From: Microvelia longipes
Taxonomy: Eukaryota > Arthropoda > Insecta > Hemiptera > Veliidae
Length of the DNA stretch: 64,000 nt
Assembly (NCBI GenBank): GCA_018340805.1
Contig: JACMZG010000008.1
Location: forward strand, 81,692,096-81,756,095
Reading direction: 5' to 3'
Under the pieces are notes generated by a model. It did not search any database, was not told the origin of the DNA, and worked only from the letters and a program-made list of their open reading frames with translations. This document shows positions 48,701 through 55,889 of this stretch, one piece after another. The position numbers and the translations under genes are program-made. The stretch's first letter is position 1. Every line of letters begins with the position of its first letter.

Positions 48701-51700
48701 GCCAAGTTTTCACATAAGGCAAAGCCACAGGTGAAAACTTCATTATCACCCGAGGCCGTATGACCGAGGGAGGTAAACAAGTTAGCTCTCAAGGCTTTTC
48801 CGAGGGAGATACCTAAATTGACTCCCGATGCTTAGCCAAAAGAGATAATATGAGAGCTGAGATTCTTTGATCCCTGTAAATTTTATTTAAGACTTAGATA
48901 ATAAGTGAAATATATTTCTATTAATTTTTAAAATTTGTTGATGATAATGGGAATGAGAAGTTACAATTTAAAGGCATGTTAATAAAAATTGTAGCGAAGG
49001 GGTTTTCATTTTTTTGTACACATTCTATTTTTCATTCCTTACATTATTTAGAATTTGTTCTGTGACTTACGTCTCTAGGGACATAAATATGTGTTTTACA
49101 TTCTTATGGACGAAAATATGTGTTTTACATCCCTTGGGACGTGAAACATGCTTACGGGGCCAGGTCGCTTCATATGAAAACCTGAGTTACAACTTAAGTC
49201 TTAGGTAAACAATTTTATTCCCAATGTTCATACAAAATTTATTAGTTATATATAGGTATATTAGTTGATCTTGAAGATTAAACCATCAATAAATGCTTTA
49301 TCAACCCCAAATATCTACAGCAGTCTATAATAAATCCACGCAAATAAGAATATAACAATTATGTAATAATTAACACTCATAATTAATACAAAATGCGCTG
49401 TTTCTAAACAAATCAGAATAATTTGTCGAAAAACAATTTATTTTGTAACCGTCGATATTTCTTATTATAACTAAGATGAAGGTCAACGCTCGACAATTGT
49501 AAATACAGCAAACAGAATTTCGGTAATAAGTAAGTGACTTATACTTTTTCTGTCGTCTAACTTGCAATAGAAAAAATTGGATGCTTATTATTTCCATTCA
49601 CCAATGAAAACTTGGTCAATAAGTACATGATTTATGGACTGTATGTAATATTTATATTACATATAATAAATAAATATTATATTACATATTATATTTATAT
49701 TACATATAAATAAACCAAAACATTTCGAAATCACAAAAAGCAAATGAAGTGTAAAGTTAATAGTCCAAGAGCCAGACCTGAAAAAATGTGATCATTTTGT
49801 ACTACTTCAAACCAAATATTTCTGAAAATATACCTTAAATTATGAAGAAAAAGCATCGTCTGCCTATCTAGAGTGGAGCCTTTCATACAAGCAATCGTAA
49901 AAATAAATGTGACTCATTATGTACTACTTCAAACCAAATTATTCTGAAAATATACCTTAAATTATGTAGAAAAAGCATCGTCTGCCTATCTAGAGTGATT
50001 CATATGATTGCGCATGCTCAAAATTTTATAAAATCGAACTAATTCCAGTTTTCTTGCAATAAGTGGCTCCCTGTAAGTCATGTGCAAAGTAAGAAGAGAC
50101 CATTTTTTAAAGCTGATAAAATTTCCTACAAAACGAGTGTTTAATCATCAAAATCGGATAACTACAACCAAAGTTATGGCTCTTTCAAAAACACCAAAAA
50201 ATGGTTAATTTATGCAAAGTCAGCAAATTTTGATAATAAAACGCTTGTTTTATAGAACATTTTATCAGCTTTAAAAAATAGTCTCTTCATGTTTTTACTG
50301 GGAGCCCCTTATTGCAAGAAAACTGGAATATGCAATCATATGAAAGGCTCCACTCTAAATTGGCAGACTATACTTTTCCTTCATAATTTAAGGTATATTT
50401 TCAGAATAATTTGGTTTGAAGTAGTATAAAATGAGTCACATTTTTTAAGCCTGGCTTTTGGACTATAATTAACTCTTCATAAGTATTGCTCTAGTAGATT
50501 GATTATTAGGTCGCGGAGCCCTTAAAATCTTTCGACAGAGCCCTAAAGGTCCTGGGACCACACTATGCATAAACCTGACGTAAGCAATAAGAGATACAAA
50601 CCTTGCAGGAATCAATAAGGTTATTATCCATAAGATAATGGTAATTATTAGCCAGAGCTGCCCAGAATTCATCCTTGTTCTCTTTACTTCCCCAGGATCT
50701 CCTCCACTCCTCCATCTCTGCCCTCCTATGATCAGAACCAATTTTAATGTTAAATTATTATTAGAATTTAATCATTTATTAATAATAATAATAAAAAATT
50801 CTAACCATAAAATTATATTAATAAAAGAATTCAAAAAATGAGCGCAAGAGGAGTTCATCATAATCAGAGGAATAAAGTAAGTCTCTCCACTGGTGTCAAA
50901 AATTTATTTAAAATACAGCATAATCGGCTTTACCAAGGTCCAACTAAAGGTCATCATCAGTGCCGGTGAGGTGTAATGAGTTAGGAAGCTAGGTTTTGAG
51001 TCTTTTCTTATTGCTGACTGAGTCTAATAACAGTTAACAGTTGACTGTCTAATAACAGTCAACAGTAAGAAAAGACTCAAAACCTAGCTTCCTAACACCT
51101 CACCGGCACTGATGATGACCTTTAGTCAGTTGAAAGCCAGTTATGCTTTATTTTAAATAAATTTTTGATGCCAGTGGAGAGACTAATTTTATTCCTCTGA
51201 TTATATTAATATTAAATTATTCCTATCACTAGGTTTGGGGCCGAGAATGATAACATCATAAATTTAGTGACAAAAAGGGCAAATTGCTGATGACGTAGAA
51301 GATCATTCAATGATGCCATTGTATTAGTTTCATGATGCCATTGTATTGGGTCATGATGCCATAGTGTTTGTGTCATGATGCCATTGTATTTCACTGCACT
51401 ACAAATAAAAGTGACATTTGACGAGTGCATTTTAATATATTTTTAACTGAGATCCCAGCTCATCTTCTTTTGCAATTTGACAACTTGCATTATTGATCTG
51501 AGAAGTTTTGAAAATTATACAGTTGTCTTCAAAGTAGTCAGGTATTTAAATAAAATCTAATTCATTTTTATTTTGTACTTCTATAATTTTTAAAAATTAC
51601 TCATCCAATTTATAATATCTTTTATAATAATAAAATTAATTATCAAGGAACATTTTGATTCACTACTTGTAAGATCAATGATCTCAAACGTATTTTTATT

Positions 51701-54116
51701 CACTACTTGTAAGATCAATGATCTCGTACGTATTTTTATTTACTACTTGCAAGATCAATGATCTCGTATGTATTTTTATTCACTACTTGTAAAAAAGCAA
51801 TGATCTCGTATATAATTTTATTCATTACTTGTAAGATCAATGATCTTGTATGTATTTAATAGTTTTCACAAGTATTATCAATTAGGCAAACACAATTGAA
51901 ATAAGGGTAAGAGTTCAAAATTATTTTTAAAATCTTGGTTTAAGTATCAAGGAGTTTAACCATGTTTTTAACCTGTAGAAGGGGTTTTATTATCTTCAGT
52001 ATTTAACACTATTCCTTTGAAAATGTTAATAATATATGTTTTATTTCACTAAGCTGCTAATCTAGCTTAGCATAAAAACAAAACAATAAATTAAATGGGA
52101 AAAAATGAAATATAATAGCTAATTTAAGAAGTTTAAATTGATAAAAACAACCTGCCTTTGGTTTGATTTGAACCATGATATTCAGCTTAAGAATTCAATG
52201 TTTTATCGAAGGACTAAATAAGCCGGGAAACATGATCCCCTTGAAGGGAAAAATGAACTTTAATGTTTTGAATGTTCAACAAGAAGTTCAATAAGGTACA
52301 ACAATATACTTTTCACTTAAAGAGAAAAGTTAACTTTTTCTCCTCATTTTTTATATATTGCTATAATATAAGTACGTTAAGGTATTATACCTAGGTTTTT
52401 TCCTAAGTGAATAGTATGGCCTGTCGTTCGCATGCTGTTGACCCTCTAGACAGCCGCTAGGGGGTTGCAGCGAAGACATTGAAAAGCTTGTCTTCATACT
52501 TGACGTCCTCCCTGTTAACAAACATGACATAACAATTATATTCATAATTATTAACAGATGAGATTAAAACAAAATTATATGGTGCATCTGTTATGATTTA
52601 TAACACACCTTTAAGTAAAATAATGTTAAAATTAAAAAATCGGGAACATGGTAACTCAAAGTTTTTTCTTATCAAGTTGGCTTTGCAAGTACAGACTCTC
52701 GCTTCCTTCATCCTCAAAGTATACAAATCACCAAATGTATTTAGCAACACTGTCGCTAAATATCGATACTGTTGGACTCGCTACACTTATCCTCAGACAT
52801 TAAATAATGATAATAGCAGACACACATACATGAAGGCAGGCAACTTTGTAAAAACCACTCGGGAGGTCTTAAAAACACCTAAAATGGATAATTCAGCTGA
52901 AATTCCAGTTTTGGATTATTTGCAAACACGATACTTTACCTATATACCTATGAGTAAAAGTAAACAGTGTGATTTCAAAAGCAAATACAATTAAAGCCCA
53001 GATACTTTTCTAATTCTTCAAATAAAGGAAATAGACAAACAGGGTTGTGAAAAGTAAAGAAATTCCCTCGTTGTCAAAAATTATGAATGTCCCTAAACGT
53101 AAAACAAAAATAACCCTTGCTCAACACCAAATGTCAGGAAATTTCAATAGGTTGTACTAATTATTGGTATAGTTTACATTTATCAAACAATTTGTTCATA
53201 ACAATCCTAAGATTGTCTTCTACTTTAAATAGTCCACATTTTTTATTTGTATTTTATTTCTCTACAAATACAATATTTATTGTTTATAGAATGTCATATT
53301 CGGAGACCAAAATCTAAAATCTACATAATGTTACCTATAGAGCTATGCTTATTTTGAGGTAGTTCCACATCTGAGGAGGAGTCAGTCGTAAGTGTATCAG
53401 TATCGTATCGAGTCGATATCGTACTCCTAGTCGAGATTGTACTTTTTATTGATATTCCAATGTGATTAGATTCTAGCGAGTCTCTCTGTTTCTTCGGTAC
53501 AGCTCCGCGCCAGTACCACTTCCAAATTCTTTTTCCTTTACCACCTCGTCTCCTAAAACAATCAAAAAATCCAAATTAAAACATTTAGTAATACTAATTT
53601 AAAGATTTGTTTAAATTCTGCTTTTAATTTTAGCAGGATAGGAAAAGTCATGGCAGAATATGGTCAGGAAACAATGCTGTCAGAGCACTGAAGCTTGCAG
53701 CCAGATAACCTTAAACTAAAGCCCTCAAAGGATGCCTTAATTACCGTTATTTTTTAGTATCGGGTGTCCAGTAAAGGTCAGCTACAATACAATCAAAGTA
53801 AATTTTCAAGTTAATACCAGAATATAATTAAAATCAAATTTTGAGGGAAATGTACTAATTTATATTGTAAATGGCATTTAAATGGTTTTAGTTAAACGCG
53901 CAAGTGTTTTTTATGAAGAATAATTCTAGTTTTTTCCTCAGTCTAATGAGTTACACTATGTTTTTACAAACAAACTCAAGTTCATGGATAAAACCAACTA
54001 GTGTTAGTGGATTGGTTCCACTAAACTAGAAAAATTCTCAAGGGATTTTAATAAACTTACTGTTTGATGTTAGCAATAATTGCTTGTAGTTGATCATTTT
54101 TGTATCTGGTCAGTGT
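39578..54116 (-). CDS. Partial multi-exon gene for a spectrin-repeat protein (klarsicht/nesprin-like candidate)
   Basis: Seven minus-strand exons, each bounded by AG and GT, join in one open frame with no stop: 56+218+121+124+132+199+125 nt, about 325 residues. Junction phases are complementary at all six introns (2+1, 1+2, 2+1, 0, 0, 1+2), which chance ORFs would not give. The N-terminal third is basic, then Ser/Thr-rich; the C-terminal half is helical with W/L spacing typical of spectrin repeats (WLDSIQDAL; VSYLNSKWERLEQLI; LRKWIKETEKRLEPL). Such repeats are rod-forming spacers in cytoskeletal linkers. The segment NYHYLMDNNLIDSCKEA recalls KASH-family linkers such as klarsicht, but that is from memory and unverified. 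The gene is incomplete: no initiator exon and no terminal exon were found. Introns run from 0.5 to 5.4 kb and are packed with mobile elements. Confidence is high for coding, moderate for the family. Confidence 0.8.
40761..41156. repeat. Intronic hairpin element, arms about 165 bp
   Basis: TTGATAAGAGGGCACAAATG at the left and its inverse at the right, with CATGCTGATAAGC / GCTTATCAGCATG closing the inner ends around a loop of about 70 bp. It lies in the intron between exons 41548-41350 and 39702-39578. The 70-codon minus-strand frame at 41065 is an arm translation. Confidence 0.85.
41350..41548 (-). CDS. Exon: remaining helices of the spectrin-like repeat
   Basis: Acceptor TTTGAACAG and donor CTACAG|GTACCT enclose 199 nt (66 codons + 1). 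It starts REGVEMVSRAYKRKLFNNQS and contains ELKEEVAWRVSYLNSKWERL, the RVxxLNxKWExL signature of a spectrin-repeat helix C. It ends with a Ser/His-rich hinge (ASPSHSHLDLPT). The leftover G joins AT of the next exon to give Asp. An acceptor a few bases further in is possible, so the 5' edge could shift by two to four bases. Confidence 0.85.
41812..42515 (+). mobile_element. About 0.7-kb repeat of the ACTTTTCCTCAT family, plus orientation
   Basis: Starts TTACTTTTCCTCATTTACAC and ends GATGAGGAAAAGTCTACCTT. Internal ATTATCCGTTTCAGGTGTTT, TGCTAGAGAGTTGAAACTAT and a short inverted pair (CATGTATAAAACTAACATTG / inverse) near 42188-42225. It lies in the intron between exons 45248-45117 and 41548-41350. 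Confidence 0.75.
42520..43287. other. Intronic AT-rich DNA, no exon seen
   Basis: 42660-42860 is A/T-rich with repeated AAATAAAT words and could be the 3' end of a minus-strand retroelement, but no coding part was found. Confidence 0.4.
43296..43390. mobile_element. Small palindromic MITE, copy 1
   Basis: AAAGAATCAGCTACCGTCGA / TGGTAGCTGATTCTTC form inverted arms, followed by a unique tail ACTTGCAGTAAATACAACCT. TAACTATC is duplicated on both sides (43288-43295, 43391-43398). A second copy is at 54.14 kb. Confidence 0.8.
43400..44340. other. Intronic DNA, no exon seen
   Basis: A small CACCTGACAGGTG palindrome lies near 43443. Otherwise AT-rich. Confidence 0.5.
44347..44425 (+). ncRNA. Hammerhead-like motif with intact CTGATGA and GAAA boxes
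   Basis: TTTTGCACTGATGATGGCCT followed by CTAGTTAGGTTGAAAGTGC. CTGATGA and GAAA are both present; GGCCT can pair with AGGTT (two G-U pairs), but one extra U precedes the stem. Downstream CGGAGAGACTT and TGTAATGGACTC recur at 33.82 kb, so this is the end of a dispersed element, plausibly Penelope-like. Confidence 0.45.
45117..45248 (-). CDS. Exon: first helix of a spectrin-like repeat
   Basis: Acceptor TTGTTACAG and donor ACACTG|GTAATA enclose exactly 44 codons, phase 0 at both ends. It encodes EAGRDLAGGGSPNHEWSF, then QQFSEQFTELSAWLDSIQDA and LSNRTL. FxxxFxELxxWLxxxxxxL matches the helix-A pattern of spectrin repeats. The intron on its upstream side (45249-50601) is the longest seen between exons and holds several transposable elements. 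Confidence 0.85.
45595..46180 (-). mobile_element. ACTTTTCCTCAT-family repeat
   Basis: Starts GGTACGGGGTACCTCAGAAC/TTTTCCTCATC and ends AAATAAGGAAAAGTA. Contains the family order TTTCAACTCTCTAGCATAAA, AGGAGGCCTTAAAAACACCT, CAGGTGACATCCCGGTTTCG. Intronic. Confidence 0.75.
46240..47310. repeat. Tandem flank duplication split by a transposon
   Basis: AACAGCTGTTTTAATGGAAG followed by CAGCAAGCCTCCAACTTCAG and TACTTGGGTGTCCCCCC is present at 46266-46343 and again at 47219-47297. The CTTAGAATAATAC transposon sits in the second copy, after AAACAG. Confidence 0.8.
46389..47215. mobile_element. Non-autonomous TIR transposon with 8-bp target duplication, copy 2
   Basis: Same ends as the 11.6-kb copy (CTTAGAATAATACTATATAT / inverse) and the same subterminal AGAAGGAGCACAGGACCGTA and GCAACTAAGTAATGCTGCCA blocks. 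Target duplication ATAAACAG / ATTAACAG, one mismatch in eight. The 827-bp interior differs in length from copy 1 and has no transposase ORF. Confidence 0.9.
47320..48495. other. Intronic DNA, no exon seen
   Basis: AT-rich. The 86-codon minus-strand frame at 47206 begins in the flank repeat and shows no domain or usable splice pair. Confidence 0.5.
48525..48860. repeat. Array of CCGAGGCC / CCGAGGGAGATA motifs
   Basis: Words ACTCCCGAGGCCAAGTAGAG, CACCCGAGGCCGTATGACCG, AGGGAGGTAAACAAGTTAGC, TCTCAAGGCTTTTCCGAGGG and AGGCAAAGCTGA recur every 35-50 bp. This is the inverse of the array at the window start. It may be one end of a dispersed element. Confidence 0.55.
49060..49205. repeat. Short tandem units with ATATGTGTTTTACAT
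   Basis: Two and a half units: GGGACATAAATATGTGTTTT, GGACGAAAATATGTGTTTTA, then TTGGGACGTGAAACATG. They directly follow the 48.5-kb array. Confidence 0.6.
49763..50463. mobile_element. Palindromic element with GTCCAAGAGCC ends, copy B
   Basis: GTCCAAGAGCCAGACCTGAA and inverse GCCTGGCTTTTGGAC are bordered by TA (49761-49762, 50464-50465). Blocks GTACTACTTCAAACCAAAT, GTCTGCCTATCTAGAGTG, TTCCAGTTTTCTTGCAATAA appear in the left arm and inverted in the right. The left arm has an extra internal duplication of about 120 bp. It ends about 140 bp from exon 50725-50602, inside the intron. Confidence 0.85.
50602..50725 (-). CDS. Exon: helix with NYHYLMDNNLIDSCK motif
   Basis: Acceptor GATCATAG and donor TGCAAG|GTTTGT enclose 124 nt (1 + 41 codons). 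It encodes AEMEEWRRSWGSKENKDEFW followed by AALANNYHYLMDNNLIDSCK. The amphipathic helical pattern and the Trp/Tyr-rich NYxYLMDxxLID segment look well conserved and are the best handle for a family search. The exon ends exactly between codons and joins the next exon in phase 0. Confidence 0.85.
50881..51183. mobile_element. Palindromic element with paired hammerhead-like motifs
   Basis: GTCTCTCCACTGG at the left and CCAGTGGAGAGAC at the right enclose arms that include ACTGATGATGACCTTTAGTC + AGTTGAAAG in opposite orientation (minus 50927-50967; plus 51101-51140). The inner hairpin is formed by AGGAAGCTAGGTTTTGAGTC and its inverse around AACAGTTAACAGTTGACTG. It lies in the intron between exons 52511-52391 and 50725-50602. 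Confidence 0.8.
51311..51392. repeat. Tandem array, 4 units of about 23-25 bp
   Basis: CATGATGCCATTGTATTNG repeated four times with small changes. Confidence 0.85.
51655..51862. repeat. Tandem array, 5 units of about 44 bp
   Basis: Unit: ATTCACTACTTGTAAGATCA followed by ATGATCTCGTAYGTATTTTT. The TGATCTTAC/GTAAGATCA words make each unit partly palindromic. Confidence 0.9.
52391..52511 (-). CDS. Exon: Ser-rich linker of the spectrin-repeat gene
   Basis: Acceptor GTTAACAG and donor CCTAG|GTATAA enclose 121 nt, which is 2 + 39 codons + 2. Its first two bases complete the Gly codon begun in the preceding exon. It encodes GRTSSMKTSFSMSSLQ, then PPSGCLEGQQHANDRPYYSL and RKKP. No domain is recognised; composition suggests a flexible linker ahead of the helical rod. 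Confidence 0.8.
52620..52972 (-). mobile_element. Shortened copy of the ACTTTTCCTCAT family
   Basis: Carries AAAAATCGGGAACATGGTAA, TTTTTTCTTATCAAGTTGGC, CTCGGGAGGTCTTAAAAACA, AATTCAGCTGAAATTCCAGT and TTTGCAAACACGATACTTTA. An internal deletion removes the middle. The 133-codon plus-strand frame is a translation of this repeat. Confidence 0.7.
53335..53552 (-). CDS. Exon: basic W-rich then Ser/Thr-rich segment
   Basis: Acceptor TGTTTTAG and donor ATAG|GTAAC enclose 218 nt. The frame starts with the third base of a split codon and gives 72 codons plus one base. The start is basic and aromatic (GKGKRIWKWYWRGAVPKKQ), followed by a low-complexity stretch (STISTRSTISTRYDTDT) and an acidic DSSSDVELPQ. 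This looks like a disordered linker or regulatory region with many potential phosphosites. It is not a recognisable catalytic domain. The other frames are interrupted. Codon use is visibly less AT-biased than the flanking intron. Confidence 0.8.
54061..54116 (-). CDS. Most upstream exon found of the spectrin-repeat gene
   Basis: It reads TLTRYKNDQLQAIIANIK followed by a split codon CA that joins the G of the next exon to give Gln. The donor is strong (AAACA|GTAAGT). The 5' boundary is uncertain: acceptor AG could end at 54117 (ATACTGAG) or at 54106 (CTGACCAG), and in-frame stops lie just upstream, so the exon cannot extend much. A 0.1-kb palindromic element sits about 20 bp upstream, inside the acceptor region. 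No ATG is in frame, so at least one further 5' exon is needed. Confidence 0.6.
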
Positions 54117-54137
54117 CTCAGTATGTAATTATGTCTA

Positions 54138-54250
54138 AATCGAAGAATCAGCTACCGTTGATACTTGCTGTTGTCAACAGCAAGTATCGATGGTAGCTGA
54201 TTCTTCGATTGCTTCTTCAACTTGCGGTAAATACAACCTTTTTAATTTTA
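54138..54250. mobile_element. Small palindromic MITE, copy 2, next to an exon acceptor
   Basis: AATCGAAGAATCAGCTACCG / CGGTAGCTGATTCTTCGATT-type arms with a small inner GCTGTTGTCAACAGC loop, then the tail ACTTGCGGTAAATACAACCT shared with copy 1. ATTATGTCTA is duplicated on both sides (54128-54137, 54251-54260). It begins about 20 bp upstream of exon 54116-54061. Confidence 0.85.
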
Positions 54251-54261
54251 ATTATGTCTAG

Positions 54262-54885
54262 GTCACTGCTGGCCAGTCTTATAATTCAACTCTAGCTCAC
54301 CAGAGGGTGGATCATCACAGAGTGGATTCCAGTTTTGTTTTGTAATTCAATGGTGGATTTTAGAGGCATTATTTCTCATATTCCCTTACTCCTCCTTTAG
54401 AAAAATTCTTCCCTTACATGTACCTTAAGTAAAGTCTCTAGTAGTAATATGGGGAGAGTGGTATTAACTACCAGGCAAGTAGGCCACGTTGTTGGGCCCT
54501 TTTTGCCAGCTCCTTAAGATAGTGTTCTACTCCTTTTAATTTCAAGTGTAGGTACATTTCAATTAATCTTGACAGAAGAGCGGTGAATTTCTATGGTTCC
54601 TCTCATGCTTTTTTACCTCCCTTTATATTTTTTATATTTTTTTTATATTTTTATATTTTATCTGATCTAGTCAGAGGAGCCGTGAATTTCTATGGTTCCT
54701 CTCATGCTATTTCAAGATATCATACATATTTTCACTGACTCATATAGTCTAGTGAAAACTAGGAACACCACGTGCCCTTGCTGTTAAACCAAACCTCCAT
54801 ACACTTTAAACTACAAGACAGACACATTATAGTATTATAGTGAATCTACTATGAGGGTCCTAAATTTTGCCTATACCCAGTTTCA
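54262..54885. other. No exon seen; about 40-bp direct repeat
   Basis: GTGAATTTCTATGGTTCCTC followed by TCATGCT occurs at 54582 and 54682, separated by a TTTATATTTT-rich spacer. Confidence 0.6.
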
Positions 54886-54887
54886 TT

Positions 54888-55106
54888 TAGGGTAAGGGGT
54901 CTTTGACGAGTACCTGACAACGCACAACCTCGAGACCACCGGTTTTACGTCCCTTCTGAAGGACGTGGTACGCAGAATCTTTATCCCTTTCATAAAAATC
55001 CCAGAGGCCCGTGCTGGGATTGAACCCATGACTAAATAAACTCGGAAGTTTAAAGTCCATTCGTTCTGTGTATTGGCGGCGTACCTTAACCACTACACCA
55101 GGGGTG
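54888..55106 (-). mobile_element. tRNA-derived SINE
   Basis: Minus strand: GGTGTAGTGGTTAAGG (A box, about 55085-55100), GGGTTCAATCCC (B box, 55015-55026), then a body with GGATAAAGATTCTGCGTACC, ACGTCCTTCAGAAGGGACGT, and CAGGTACTCGTCAAAGACCC near the 3' end. A/B box spacing and the body resemble a widespread invertebrate SINE type. The 68-codon minus-strand frame is a shadow. No target duplication was found. Confidence 0.85.
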
Positions 55107-55109
55107 ACT

Positions 55110-55675
55110 CAAGTAAAGTCCCTAAAGAGACTTTAGTAATTTCACTCACCTCTCTGTTGCAGTGGATCTGTAGTGGCACCACTACAACCACGCTTTCTCT
55201 CTTACCACACTACAAGCCCCACCTTTTAGTGGAACTTGTCTTCTTTCCTCCTTCTTTTCCCACCAAGTCCAACCAAATAATGGATTTTTAGATAAATTAT
55301 AGTATCTTATTGGATGAATTGAAATTGTATTTTTCTTAGAACCCTCTGAGTGGAAATGTTCAACATTTTCACTCCAGGTGGTGAAATAAAAGAACCTGAG
55401 TCAATGTTTTCATCATATTAATAGTTTTAGTTTGATCAATTAACAGCCAGCCAAAAATCATTGAGGATAGGAACTCTTTAAATTACTATGCATACACATT
55501 GTATTCAAGAGGTGATCATATCAACTTTAATACTCTCTGGTTTTTGCACCATATTTGTTAAGACAATCCAATCAGATGACATCATAACAGATGCCACCAA
55601 AATATTGGTTACAAAAGTTAAAAACAAAAATATATATTTAGTTAAATTGTGATTTCTTTGCATAATAATAATGTT
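55110..55675. other. No firm exon; one consensus donor
   Basis: CAACAGAGAG|GTGAGT on the minus strand at about 55154 is a consensus donor and could end a 5' exon, possibly untranslated, of the spectrin-repeat gene. A convincing acceptor or open frame was not seen. Confidence 0.25.
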
Positions 55676-55679
55676 TTGC

Positions 55680-55885
55680 AAAACATGAATAGTTGGCACA
55701 TTATAATTGTGCGAGAGACACCTAGGAAATGTAACAAGCAAAATGTAATGCTACATCTGGAAACTATTCCACAGTTTCCAGAGCCATCAACATTATGTCA
55801 TGACATAATGTCATGTCCCACTCTGTTTTGTAACGCCTAACTTATCAGGCTATGTCGGAGCCCTGATGAGTAAATACAATGGCTG
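55680..55885 (+). repeat. Truncated copy of the 24.2-24.7 kb MITE-like family
   Basis: GTGCGAGAGACACCTAGGAA, ATGTAATGCTACATCTGGAA and GACATAATGTCATGTCCCAC match the left part of that element. Confidence 0.7.
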
Positions 55886-55889
55886 CTCA

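Noticed and set aside
52593..52994. 133-codon plus-strand ORF, second longest in the window
   Set aside because: Translates an ACTTTTCCTCAT-family repeat; other copies are interrupted in this frame.
55154..55190. Candidate 5' exon of the spectrin-repeat gene ending at a GTGAGT donor
   Set aside because: The required frame has a stop 11 codons upstream and the acceptor is poor; kept only as a note.
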